Positions 7,590-15,999 of a stretch of DNA of 64,000 nt are shown in pieces. A program made the translations under genes and the position numbers. Each line of letters begins with the position of its first letter. Position 1 is the stretch's first letter. The stretch comes from Phycisphaerales bacterium (GTDB lineage: Bacteria; Planctomycetota; Phycisphaerae; Phycisphaerales; UBA1924), in the NCBI GenBank assembly GCA_029213305.1, contig JARGPA010000012.1, forward strand, positions 1-64,000, given 5' to 3'. Under the pieces are notes generated by a model. It made no database searches and was not told the origin of the DNA. It worked only from the letters and a program-made list of their open reading frames with translations.

Positions 7590-8894
7590 ATGACCCAATC
7601 GAAAAATGATTCTAAGACCAGTTCCAAACTAGACCAATCGTCTGATATCCATTTCATCTCGTCTGAACAACGACTGAAACATCAGCAATGGCTCATGGAA
7701 GTCACTCAACTCCCCACAGCGGCTGGGAAAGAGACGCGAGTGATCAACTGGATCGATCAATGGCTCAATCAACGCTCATATTTAAGCAAGCACAAGGATC
7801 AACACGGGAACTTTGAGATACGGATCAAGGATGCTCCGATATCTGATCACCCGATTTATTTTACTGCTCATCTCGATCATCCAGCGTTTGTTATCGAAGA
7901 AGTTGATACCGAGACAGAGCTGATCATGTCATTCCGCGGGGGGGTCATGGGTGACTACTTCCCGAATGCGAAAGTTAAAATTCATAACTCGAATGACTCG
8001 TATGTGATGGGGACTATCCACGAAGAACTCAAGACAACAAACAACGAAGGGGTAGAAGAATCCATAAAGCCCTTCAAGCGATACCGATGCTCGCTCGATT
8101 CTTCTGCAGAAGTTTCAAAAGGAACGATTGCAACTTGGGATTTACCAGATGCAAGAATTGAAAATGATGAGTTCGGCGGGATCATTCACACGAATGCATG
8201 CGACGATCTTGCAGCGGTGGCTGCAGCGCTCTCTGCGATTGACGAACTTGCGTTACTACGTCAATCTACACAAGAATCCGCAAAATCCATTGGGGATATT
8301 CGCGTGCTCTTCACACGAGCAGAAGAAGTTGGTTTCATCGGCGCAATCGGAGCGAGCAGAGATGGGTTTATGCCCAAGGGTGCTCGGATCATTGCGCTAG
8401 AAAACTCTCGAGCATTCACAGATTCACCAATACATGGTGGACCGATTGTTCGTGTTGGTGATCGAATTAGCATTTTCTCACCTGAACTTACTGGCGCCGT
8501 TGCGAAAGTCGCAGAGCGAATCGCGGGAGGGCCTGCGGCTCCTACTGCATCGCAGAAAATGAGTGATATGCCTAAGTGGAAATGGCAACGCAAACTCATG
8601 GCCGGCGGAGCGTGTGAAGCAAGTGTGTACTGTGCTTATGGATATTGCTCAACCTGTGTATGTCTTCCGTTAGGTAACTATCACAACATGGCAAAGCTTG
8701 CGGAAGCTCAAGCAGGCACCCATGAAAAAGACTTTGGTGGGCCACCCCGTGTTGGATGCGAATATGTTGGACTCGATGATTACGCAGGGATGATCGATCT
8801 ACTGATCGGATGTGGTATAGATCTCCCGAGCTCCCCCGGGTTTGTTGAGCGCATTGAAAAACTCTGGGACTCAACTCGGTTCGTGTTAGAGTAA
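7590..8894 (+). CDS. M42-type metalloaminopeptidase-like protein
   Basis: A 434-residue cytoplasmic protein with the co-catalytic zinc pattern of M42/M20-clan peptidases: AHLDHP (His and Asp ligands), NACDDLAA (bridging Asp), RAEEVGFIGA (catalytic Glu pair), a late ALENSRAF acid and GNYHN near the C-terminus (final His). The region between the first two metal motifs is the usual M42 beta-barrel insertion. It also contains a cysteine cluster (YCAYGYCSTCVCLP) just before the last histidine, which is unusual. It is followed after 6 nt by a PPK2 gene, suggesting an operon. Substrate is unknown. Confidence 0.8.
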   Translation: MTQSKNDSKTSSKLDQSSDIHFISSEQRLKHQQWLMEVTQLPTAAGKETRVINWIDQWLNQRSYLSKHKDQHGNFEIRIKDAPISDHPIYFTAHLDHPAFVIEEVDTETELIMSFRGGVMGDYFPNAKVKIHNSNDSYVMGTIHEELKTTNNEGVEESIKPFKRYRCSLDSSAEVSKGTIATWDLPDARIENDEFGGIIHTNACDDLAAVAAALSAIDELALLRQSTQESAKSIGDIRVLFTRAEEVGFIGAIGASRDGFMPKGARIIALENSRAFTDSPIHGGPIVRVGDRISIFSPELTGAVAKVAERIAGGPAAPTASQKMSDMPKWKWQRKLMAGGACEASVYCAYGYCSTCVCLPLGNYHNMAKLAEAQAGTHEKDFGGPPRVGCEYVGLDDYAGMIDLLIGCGIDLPSSPGFVERIEKLWDSTRFVLE

Positions 8895-8900
8895 AGAACT

Positions 8901-9722
8901 ATGAATATTGAATCCAAATATCGTGTTGAACCCGGATCAGAGGTCGATCTGTCAACCTGGAAGACTGACGATGCAGACGGTGTAGACCGAGATCAAATCG
9001 AAGCTCAAACAGAAGCAAACACACTCGCGATTTCGGAGTTGCAACACAAACTCTACGCGCAACAACAACGATCCGTTTTGATCGTCCTTCAAGCAATGGA
9101 CGCCGCGGGGAAAGACTCGACGATTCGTCGTGTATTTGGGCGCGTAAACCCGCAAGGGGTACAAGTCACATCGTTCAAGCGCCCTACAGAAGATGAACGA
9201 GCACACGACTTCCTCTGGCGCATTCATCAACACACCCCTCGCAGAGGGCATATCGCGATCTTTAATCGTTCTCACTACGAAGATGTGCTTGTTGCTCGTG
9301 TAGATGATCTCGTTAAGAAGGATCGATGGTCAAAACGATACGATATCATTAACGGTTTTGAGCAAGGTCTCGTAAACGGCGATACTGAAATCGTCAAGAT
9401 TTATCTTCATCTATCGAAAGATCGACAAAAACAAAAGCTTACTCAACGACTGACAGACCCCACCAAGAACTGGAAGTTTGAAGCAGGTGACATCTCGACA
9501 AGAAGCAAATGGGATCAATACATGACTGCGTATCAAGATGCGATCAGCATTTGTAATACAAATCATGCACCTTGGTACATCGTCCCAACAGATCGAAAAT
9601 GGTACAGAGTGTTTGTTATTTCCGAGATTGTTCGGGCAACTCTCGAATCTATCAATCCACAGTTTCCCGATCCCAAGCTTGATCCTGCGAGTGCGATGAA
9701 GTTGCTCGAGCAAATTACTTAA
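8901..9722 (+). CDS. Polyphosphate kinase 2 family protein
   Basis: A 273-residue PPK2-family kinase, which uses polyphosphate to phosphorylate nucleotides (or the reverse). Walker A is DAAGKDST at about residues 67-74, followed by the family motifs SFKRPTEDERAHDFLWRIH and FNRSHYEDVLVARV, and then the lid segment LTDPTKNWKF. Length and motif order are those of single-domain PPK2 proteins, with the spacing of the AMP/ADP-phosphorylating group; which nucleotide is used cannot be told from sequence alone. It starts 6 nt after the peptidase stop and its 3' end overlaps the convergent acyltransferase gene by 4 nt. Confidence 0.9.
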   Translation: MNIESKYRVEPGSEVDLSTWKTDDADGVDRDQIEAQTEANTLAISELQHKLYAQQQRSVLIVLQAMDAAGKDSTIRRVFGRVNPQGVQVTSFKRPTEDERAHDFLWRIHQHTPRRGHIAIFNRSHYEDVLVARVDDLVKKDRWSKRYDIINGFEQGLVNGDTEIVKIYLHLSKDRQKQKLTQRLTDPTKNWKFEAGDISTRSKWDQYMTAYQDAISICNTNHAPWYIVPTDRKWYRVFVISEIVRATLESINPQFPDPKLDPASAMKLLEQIT

Positions 9723-10990
9723 GCATTAGATTCTGCATTGTCAGATTCTACAGCCTTCGGTTTTTGACGCTTTCCATTGAGCATTGTCCCGATGGGGGTG
9801 TATCTCACACCAAAGTGATAGGTAATCAGTAGTATGAATCCTGATGCAACCATCGCAATCAACATTTTTATCTCAGCGGGCACATTGAGTTTGAGAAGTA
9901 AAATTGAACCAAGCACAACAAGAGGAAGATGCACAAGGTAAACCCAGTAGGCGCTGTCTGAACCATATCGAACAACCTTACTGAGCTTTGGACCTGGAGT
10001 GCTTAACATACGAGTAAACAACCCGATGAGTCCAAGCCCATATCCAGTTGTCATCAATACTCTCGACGCATTTGCAATTGCAATCAACATCGCTCCAGGT
10101 TGTTCTCCTGTGGCGTAACTCACTTCTCCAAGTTTTACAAGCGATATGACGTAAATCGGAGTTGCAATTAAAATCCCAAACGAGAGGGGTATCCACCAAT
10201 GACGAGCAAGTTGATCAATTGAATCGCGACGAGGGTAGAGCACCCAACCGGCAAAGAACGGTATCGCGTAATATCCGAAGGTTGTCCAATCCGGTTTCAA
10301 AGATGACATTGGTTCAGGACCCAACGGCGAGTGCATGTATATTGCTCCAAAGAGCGGGATCGCAAGCACAATCGCGCCGAACCATGAACGGAAGCTCCAA
10401 CTTACAACAGATCCGAGTTTCGATGAAACATTGAGTTTGAGCTTTGATCCGATGAACTCAAAAATGAGCCCCGCTGCGATCAACCAACACAGCACATAGA
10501 GGAACCAGAAGTGCCAGAGGCGACCAAACTCTGTTTGTCCACCCGGGACTTCGATTCCCCACGAAGTCTTGATCATGTTGATCGCAGCATCCTTGAGCGG
10601 GAACCCCCACTGTGTTGAGAAGCCATACCCCCATAACGCGGCGCAGATAGGTTGCAAGATGATCATCGCGAGCACGAACGGGATCACGATTCTTTTGAAT
10701 CGATGAACAGCTGTACTTTTGATCCCTTTTCGCAAAACCATCATCGCGGTGAAAAAACCAGAGAGCAAGAAGAAGACTTCCATTCGCCATGAATGGATGA
10801 TTGTCATTGAAATCCCGATCGCCGCGCTTTTGTCAGGATCGCTCGCCGCCCAAAAGAACGGCGGGACCCCATCTACATATGGGATCGCAGCGTGAAGCCA
10901 CACCCCGAGCATCATGGCGATCGCGCGGAGTGCATCAAGAGCGTGGAGCCGTTGATGCACAACGGGTACAGACGAGAGTGGTTGATTCAT
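9719..10990 (-). CDS. Acyltransferase 3 family membrane protein
   Basis: A 423-residue polytopic membrane protein with about ten hydrophobic helices. The N-terminus has the acyltransferase-3 signature LDALRAIAMMLGVWLHA with its conserved His, and FFLLSGFFTAM follows. These enzymes O-acylate glycans or other envelope polymers; the closest flavour is the OpgC/MdoC type. The C-terminal 20 residues are hydrophilic and basic. It is convergent with the PPK2 gene and lies downstream of a small XRE/membrane pair on the same strand. Substrate unknown. Confidence 0.82.
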   Translation of the reverse strand: MNQPLSSVPVVHQRLHALDALRAIAMMLGVWLHAAIPYVDGVPPFFWAASDPDKSAAIGISMTIIHSWRMEVFFLLSGFFTAMMVLRKGIKSTAVHRFKRIVIPFVLAMIILQPICAALWGYGFSTQWGFPLKDAAINMIKTSWGIEVPGGQTEFGRLWHFWFLYVLCWLIAAGLIFEFIGSKLKLNVSSKLGSVVSWSFRSWFGAIVLAIPLFGAIYMHSPLGPEPMSSLKPDWTTFGYYAIPFFAGWVLYPRRDSIDQLARHWWIPLSFGILIATPIYVISLVKLGEVSYATGEQPGAMLIAIANASRVLMTTGYGLGLIGLFTRMLSTPGPKLSKVVRYGSDSAYWVYLVHLPLVVLGSILLLKLNVPAEIKMLIAMVASGFILLITYHFGVRYTPIGTMLNGKRQKPKAVESDNAESNA

Positions 10991-11017
10991 GCTGGATTAC
11001 TCGTTTTCTACTTGTGA

Positions 11018-11248
11018 CTATTTCGCGATAAACTGCTCTTCTTCAAAAGAAAAAACAGTTTCTAAAGGGACTTCAAATACTCTTGCGATTTTGAATGCAA
11101 GCTCGAGCGATGGAGAATACTTTGCTTTCTCAATCGCGACGACTGTCTGTCGGCTCACGCCGATTCGCGTAGCGAGATCCTGCTGAGTCATCTCATCTGC
11201 ATGGAATCGTAGAGTACGGATCTGGTTGGATACCTTTGTCGCTTTCAT
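11018..11248 (-). CDS. Small XRE-family regulator
   Basis: A 76-residue Cro/C1-type helix-turn-helix protein: MTQQDLATRIGVSRQTVVAIEKAKYSPSLELAFKIA fits the YozG-like group that usually sits beside a small membrane protein. It starts 14 nt downstream of the stop of the four-helix membrane gene, so the two form one operon. A second copy of this arrangement is at 56.4-57.2 kb. It probably represses its own operon. Confidence 0.88.
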   Translation of the reverse strand: MKATKVSNQIRTLRFHADEMTQQDLATRIGVSRQTVVAIEKAKYSPSLELAFKIARVFEVPLETVFSFEEEQFIAK

Positions 11249-11262
11249 ACTTGTATTCTCGT

Positions 11263-11718
11263 TTAATCCACTCGATATCCGCGCGCGGTAATCGTGTATC
11301 TCACGAGTTCAGAGAGGATCAATGAACCGAAGATTCCGTAGAGAGGCCATAGATCAACATTGGTTTCGCCTCCACTTGAGACTGTCGCGATCATTGCTCG
11401 AACAAGCATAATCAATAGAACGATCACAACACTCGAAGTCATGACTGTTCCTGATACATGTGATGCCCTTCTTGCAAGATCATGATCGCGTTCGTCATCC
11501 GGTTCTTGTGTCGTTTTCAACGCAAGAAAAATGTGTATGACGATCATAATTGATATTTGTAATACCACTCCGACCGCGAGGATTGCAGCGAGCTCAAAGA
11601 TGTTTTTCTCACCAATCGCACTGAAGAGAAGCACGGCCGGATAGATCAGCGCGGTTGTAATCAACGCTGTGAGATTTGATTTAGCGCGGAAGTCTGCGCC
11701 AGTTCCTGATTCATTCAT
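11263..11718 (-). CDS. DUF2178-like four-helix membrane protein
   Basis: A 151-residue membrane protein with four predicted helices: LTALITTALIYPAVLLFSAIG, a second around residues 43-65, a third around 93-112 and a last one around 125-142. A loop in the middle carries the family's DDERDHDLARRA motif. It is operonic with the XRE gene downstream, an association typical of this family. Function unknown. Confidence 0.78.
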   Translation of the reverse strand: MNESGTGADFRAKSNLTALITTALIYPAVLLFSAIGEKNIFELAAILAVGVVLQISIMIVIHIFLALKTTQEPDDERDHDLARRASHVSGTVMTSSVVIVLLIMLVRAMIATVSSGGETNVDLWPLYGIFGSLILSELVRYTITARGYRVD

Positions 11719-11796
11719 ATCTGATCCTTTCGGTTCAAATGTATGCGTTGTTTATCACCATGTCCATAATATTTGACACCATATCAACAAAATCAT

Positions 11797-11820
11797 ACAA
11801 AACCCGCCTTTTGAGGCGGG
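11797..11820 (-). terminator. Rho-independent terminator after the TPR gene
   Basis: On the minus strand CCCGCC-6 nt-GGCGGG is followed by TTTTG. It lies about 40 nt past the stop of the gene at 11858. Confidence 0.85.
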
Positions 11821-11857
11821 AAAGAGGTTACGAATATGAAGTTAATATCAGCTGAGA

Positions 11858-13519
11858 TTACGGCTCACAGAAACAGGAAGATGTCACAACTGTATCTGCA
11901 CGGGAAAAAGCTTCAGCGATCTGAGAGTCGAGATCTAACGCATCTTCGGATCTTCCTTGTCCGATTAATGACTCGCGCAACCCTGTGAGCGCCCAACCAT
12001 TGTTTCTGTTCTTGATGAGGTCTTCTCGATAAAGGACTTCTGCTTCTTTAAACTTGTTATCCGCAATGAGCAAAGCGCCCAGGGCGTGACGCACGGGGAG
12101 CATCCAAGCTGGCGGTTCGTCATACACGAGTGAGTCCTCGTGTTCGATTCCTTTGCGCAAGATCGCGAATGCTTCTTCGCGTTTTCCTTCTCTGAATAAA
12201 AGCTCACCCATAATCATTGCTCGTGCAATCGGGAGAACTTGGTGGACTGAGTTGTTGAATACCATCCATTCATCTGGGACGAGTGTGACAGCTTCTTCGA
12301 ACGCGGCCATCTCATTGCGAGCTTGCTCTGTTCTTCCCAATGCAGAACAAGCGATTGAACGCGCATAGAACCGAGTCGCGCGAGACATCAATCTCCAATC
12401 TGCATAATCAGGTTCTTCGAGGATCTCTTCCCATTTTCCGAATCGAATCATGACATGCAAATTGGTAGGCATGATCCCTTCGACGAGTCCGGCAAGCTCG
12501 CGCAAGTTTGCTTCGGGGATTTCTGATTCGAGATCTCGCGCAGCTTGGATCGCGGTGGCGTAGTCGCCGCTCATCATCGAAGCAAACGCGAGGAAATGAA
12601 TATTATGAGCGTAATAAAGCGAGTAATACCCAGGCGCTGGCGCCTTTGCAAAGTATCTACGATCTGCATCAATTGCATTGATATTGCTTTGCGCTGCTTC
12701 TGAATATCGTCCAACGCGGATAAAAATATGCGAAGGCATGTGTACGAGATGTCCTGACCCAGGGACAAGCTTTGTTAATGATTCCGCAGCGGGGATTGCA
12801 CGATCTGGATTTCGCGAGGCCTCTACAGCATGAATATAAAAATGCTTTGCGCCGGGGTGCCTCGTGTATGTCTCCATTACTTTTTCGAGTATTGAAACAA
12901 CCTCTTCGATTCGTCCCTTGGGTGAGCCGTCTGTTTCCCAATAATCCCAAGGCTGAAGATTCATCAACGATTCTGCATATAGCGAAGCAACATCTGGGTC
13001 ATTGGAAAACTGTGAATATACCTCCCCCATTGCGTCTGCGTACGCTTGATCTAAATGATACCGATCCTCTGGCGCGGGATATTCGTATCGAGTAGAGACA
13101 GCAGCAACCATCGCTCGCTCTATTCCAGACTCTGTATCGAGTCGAGCAAGTGCTTTGTCTGCTGCAGATCTTGCGAGTTGTGAACGCTCGTCACTCATTG
13201 CGGGATCATTGATGTTGATACCGTGACAGTATGCAATCCCCCACCACGGCATTGCCGCGGAATCATCCATCGCGGCGGCTTGCTCGAATGATCGAATCGC
13301 TTCATCATGATTGAATCCATACATCTGCTGCATGCCTTGATTGAACCATTGTTGAGCGCTTCGAGAATCTGTCGTCATATCACGTGAATAGTTTCCAAAT
13401 CCTTCATAGAGACGCGCCCCATTACTTGGAGTCGTTGTTTGACACGCGCCAAGAGACATCAAAAATGCAGCTGTAAGCACAGCACTTATCTTGATCGATA
13501 ACTTCGATTTTGTATTCAT
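11858..13519 (-). CDS. TPR-repeat lipoprotein
   Basis: A 553-residue exported protein. The N-terminus has a signal sequence ending in the lipobox LGAC (Cys26), so it should be lipid-anchored. The rest is made of helical tetratricopeptide-like repeats, for example QQWFNQGMQQMYGFNHDEAI near residues 60-80 and others between 400 and 530. This architecture matches TPR proteins annotated in many bacteria without known role. It is monocistronic, with its own terminator, and long intergenic DNA with palindromes lies upstream. Confidence 0.8.
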   Translation of the reverse strand: MNTKSKLSIKISAVLTAAFLMSLGACQTTTPSNGARLYEGFGNYSRDMTTDSRSAQQWFNQGMQQMYGFNHDEAIRSFEQAAAMDDSAAMPWWGIAYCHGININDPAMSDERSQLARSAADKALARLDTESGIERAMVAAVSTRYEYPAPEDRYHLDQAYADAMGEVYSQFSNDPDVASLYAESLMNLQPWDYWETDGSPKGRIEEVVSILEKVMETYTRHPGAKHFYIHAVEASRNPDRAIPAAESLTKLVPGSGHLVHMPSHIFIRVGRYSEAAQSNINAIDADRRYFAKAPAPGYYSLYYAHNIHFLAFASMMSGDYATAIQAARDLESEIPEANLRELAGLVEGIMPTNLHVMIRFGKWEEILEEPDYADWRLMSRATRFYARSIACSALGRTEQARNEMAAFEEAVTLVPDEWMVFNNSVHQVLPIARAMIMGELLFREGKREEAFAILRKGIEHEDSLVYDEPPAWMLPVRHALGALLIADNKFKEAEVLYREDLIKNRNNGWALTGLRESLIGQGRSEDALDLDSQIAEAFSRADTVVTSSCFCEP

Positions 13520-13770
13520 CTATATCCCCTTTGTTGATCCTATCAGTGTACTTGATTTTGTGAATTGATGTTCACACTCCCTATCTATGCGAAAATGACT
13601 CGTTTTACATGACATGGAATCTTCAATATTCAAAATTCATTCTGCATTTGACACTGATAATCAGTGTGATCAAAAGGATGAACAATAAATTCTGATTGTC
13701 AAAAACATCGCTTTATACACGATGATTTTCAGAGTCGTGTAATCGATAAATGTCACACAAACATTGATAA
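13520..13770. other. AT-rich intergenic region with palindromes
   Basis: No gene is seen. The stretch upstream of the TPR lipoprotein gene holds a perfect palindrome ACACTGAT-A-ATCAGTGT (13651-13667) directly behind TTG, and a lone ATCAGTGT half-site at about 13543. The shared octamer suggests a regulator binding twice in the promoter region. This is inferred from the repeats only. Confidence 0.4.
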
Positions 13771-13798
13771 TAAAAAACCCCGCTATATTGCGGGGTTT
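13771..13798 (-). terminator. Rho-independent terminator after nusG
   Basis: On the minus strand AAACCCCG pairs with CGGGGTTT (with an inner CG extension) and the run TTTTTTA follows. It lies about 25 nt downstream of the nusG stop codon. Confidence 0.88.
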
Positions 13799-13823
13799 AG
13801 GAGTTCGATTCGACATGAACTGA

Positions 13824-14540
13824 TTAGCTGTCTTCAGCTTTTGAGATCATCCACTCTTCGAGATCAACTGGTGCTTGACGGCCGAAGATTGAAACGAGAA
13901 CACGAACGATGCCCTTCTCTGGGAAGAGTTCGTCGACGGTGCCTTCGTAGTTTTCGAAAGCACCTTCGTGAATCATCACTGCTTCTCCCTTTTCGAAGGA
14001 GAGCTTGATTGTTGGTTCATCTTCAGGTTTGCGTGAGTCGAGAAGCATCTTCTCTGCTTCATGCATTGCCATTGGAGTTGGTCGACCAGCAGTACCGATG
14101 AAATCTCCCACACCGGTAGTTTCCTTGATAAGGAAGAAGATGTCCTGAGGAATTCTTCCATCCTCTTCGAGACGCATTTCAACAAAGACATACCCCGCGT
14201 AGAGCTTCTCTTCTTTGATCTTTGCTTTGCCGCCTTTGATCGTTTTGATTTTCTCAGTTGGAACCAAGATTCGCCCAACGAGATGAGTCATGCCTTCAAT
14301 TTGAATCTTGCGCAACAAAGTGTTCTGAACGGAGTTCTCTTTGTTGGAAGCAACCCTGAGCACAAACCATTGCATTCCGTCTTGGACCAATGGCTCGTCG
14401 TGCCCGATCATGCCTTCGATTGTTGACTTGGGTTGCTCTTGGGCTTGTGCGATTGCTTCTTGTTCAGCGGCTTGTGCGTTTGGTTCGCTTGCTGCGATAT
14501 CGCTATCTGCTGATTGTGTTTGTTCTGTGTATTCGTCCAT
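13824..14540 (-). CDS. nusG: Transcription termination/antitermination factor NusG
   Basis: NusG binds the RNA polymerase clamp and links transcription to Rho or to ribosomes. The NGN domain begins near residue 55 (QWFVLRVASNKENSVQNTL), with YAGYVFVEM in its core, and the C-terminal KOW domain contains FEKGEAVMIHEGAFENYEGTV. At 238 residues it is longer than the usual 180 or so because of an acidic, Gln/Ala-rich N-terminal extension of about 50 residues. It follows secE, as in most bacteria, but the ribosomal genes rplK/rplA that normally come next are absent; a terminator ends the operon instead. Confidence 0.95.
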   Translation of the reverse strand: MDEYTEQTQSADSDIAASEPNAQAAEQEAIAQAQEQPKSTIEGMIGHDEPLVQDGMQWFVLRVASNKENSVQNTLLRKIQIEGMTHLVGRILVPTEKIKTIKGGKAKIKEEKLYAGYVFVEMRLEEDGRIPQDIFFLIKETTGVGDFIGTAGRPTPMAMHEAEKMLLDSRKPEDEPTIKLSFEKGEAVMIHEGAFENYEGTVDELFPEKGIVRVLVSIFGRQAPVDLEEWMISKAEDS

Positions 14541-14616
14541 TGATGCGCTCCTAGTGAGAGTGCGTTGGTCTGATTAACTGTTGTGTGTATCAGTTGCCGA
14601 CATTATGTTGATTCGA

Positions 14617-15318
14617 TCAGCTCTCGAGAACACCGATCATACGGAAGAAGTTCGAGAACCCAAGGTCGATGACAAACAAGAAACCGGCGATCAAGAATGT
14701 TGCAACAATCACAACGATTGTTGAACCCTTAACTTCGCGGTAGGTCGTCCAGTTGACCTTTTTCATCTCGCCATCGGTTGCGATGAGGAACTCGACAGTG
14801 CTCTTCTTTGAACCAATGAAGAGATAGAGTAACAACGCCCCCAGAAGCATGACCCCTCCAGCAACTCCAGACTGGAGATACTGAATCGGAAACACAGTCG
14901 TCGGGGTAGATCCTCGAACTGTTGCAGTCAGAGTTGGATTATCGATAGGTTCAGATCGAACTGTGGTTGAATCATTTGCTCTATCTCGAATGTCATCATT
15001 CGAAAAGTTACTGATGACCAAAGTTCCTGTTGAACCCCGCCCTGGCGAGTATTCATCGACAGTCGCAGCCCCGATGACAACTAGGCCTTCAGGATCTGTA
15101 GATTCTTCGTCGAAACCAAGAAGTTCAACGGTATCCCCGACATTGACATTGCCTTGAACATTGTTGATTGTGATTGTCCATGCACGCGCGGGGAGTCGGA
15201 CGGTGCCCGCTTGCCCCCAACCCCATGCAGCGGCTGAGATGATAAGAACACCCACAAACGCGGCGGTCATGACGCGAATCCAGTATCCTTGCCCTTGTTT
15301 ATAAATCCCGAATGACAT
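14617..15318 (-). CDS. secE: Preprotein translocase subunit SecE, enlarged
   Basis: SecE is the clamp subunit of the SecYEG translocon. The C-terminal 60 residues are typical: EMKKVNWTTYREVKGSTIVV followed by the membrane helix and a short tail. What is unusual is the front: about 170 extra residues with a helix near residues 15-37, an extracytoplasmic Thr/Asp-rich segment of some 110 residues and another helix at about 152-170. Ordinary SecE is 60-130 residues. The ATG at 15318 was preferred to a TTG three codons upstream. It lies between trnW and nusG, the standard place. Confidence 0.9.
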   Translation of the reverse strand: MSFGIYKQGQGYWIRVMTAAFVGVLIISAAAWGWGQAGTVRLPARAWTITINNVQGNVNVGDTVELLGFDEESTDPEGLVVIGAATVDEYSPGRGSTGTLVISNFSNDDIRDRANDSTTVRSEPIDNPTLTATVRGSTPTTVFPIQYLQSGVAGGVMLLGALLLYLFIGSKKSTVEFLIATDGEMKKVNWTTYREVKGSTIVVIVATFLIAGFLFVIDLGFSNFFRMIGVLES

Positions 15319-15487
15319 GGTTATCAAAAACCTCTCAGTTGGGGGTGGGATCTCGATTTTGTTCGAACCAGTTAACTCTTACAGAGCAGAAATGCAATCG
15401 CAAGATATTCAACAGGTTTAACACGATGATCCGCACGCGTGCGATTCGCTTAATGAATTAAATTGAAAACATCAAGCGAGGAATAAA

Positions 15488-15561
15488 CACGGCAGGAAGG
15501 ATTCGAACCTACGACCGGTGGATTTGGAATCCACTGCTCTACCGGACTGAGCTACTGCCGT
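15488..15561 (-). tRNA. trnW: tRNA-Trp (CCA)
   Basis: A cloverleaf of 74 nt is visible on the minus strand: acceptor stem ACGGCAG/CTGCCGT with discriminator G, anticodon stem GTGGA/TCCAC with loop TTCCAAA (anticodon CCA) and T-arm loop TTCGAAT. CCA is not encoded. It lies between rpmG and secE, a common position for tRNA-Trp. Confidence 0.96.
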
Positions 15562-15641
15562 TCGTGAGCGAAAAATCACTCTGAACAGGGAAAAGTGTTG
15601 AGAATCTTTTTTGAAACCCAACACAAATCCAGTCTTCGTGT

Positions 15642-15821
15642 TTACTTGCGTTTGATCTTGTGAAGCGTGTGCTTGCGAAGACGAGGGCAGTACTTCTTGA
15701 ACCCTTCCTTGATTCGATCCTCGATGCCACCCTTGACATTGATTGAAGTACGGTAGTTCAGGTCACCGGTTTCGGTGCACTGGAGCCAGACATATTCGCG
15801 TGCGACTGATTTCTTGGCCAT
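15642..15821 (-). CDS. rpmG: 50S ribosomal protein L33
   Basis: A 59-residue basic protein, found by reading the minus strand between tuf and trnW. It starts [20 protein letters not shown], includes [10 protein letters not shown], and ends [17 protein letters not shown]. This matches L33, with Cys15 and Cys45 each the only survivor of the two CxxC pairs found in zinc-binding L33, so this is probably a zinc-free form. Its place in a tuf-rpmG-trnW-secE-nusG row is standard. Confidence 0.95.
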   Translation of the reverse strand: MAKKSVAREYVWLQCTETGDLNYRTSINVKGGIEDRIKEGFKKYCPRLRKHTLHKIKRK

Positions 15822-15908
15822 GGTCGGCTTCCTATCTTCGTCTTAAGATCTTTTCCCGTTGAACCCACCAGTTCGATCGGGTGATTGATTCTGAAATACA
15901 TTTTTCCG

Positions 15909-15941
15909 AAAATCGGCCTGACGACTTTCATCGACAGGCCG
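15909..15941 (-). terminator. Possible terminator between tuf and rpmG
   Basis: On the minus strand CGGCCTG pairs with CAGGCCG (extended by CGA/TCG across a mismatch) and is followed by ATTTT. The T-run is short, so it may attenuate rather than stop transcription. Confidence 0.5.
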
Positions 15942-15999
15942 TATGTTTGTAATTCCGGGATCAACAAACCGATTCGATCTGCAAACGATCCCGAAAATA

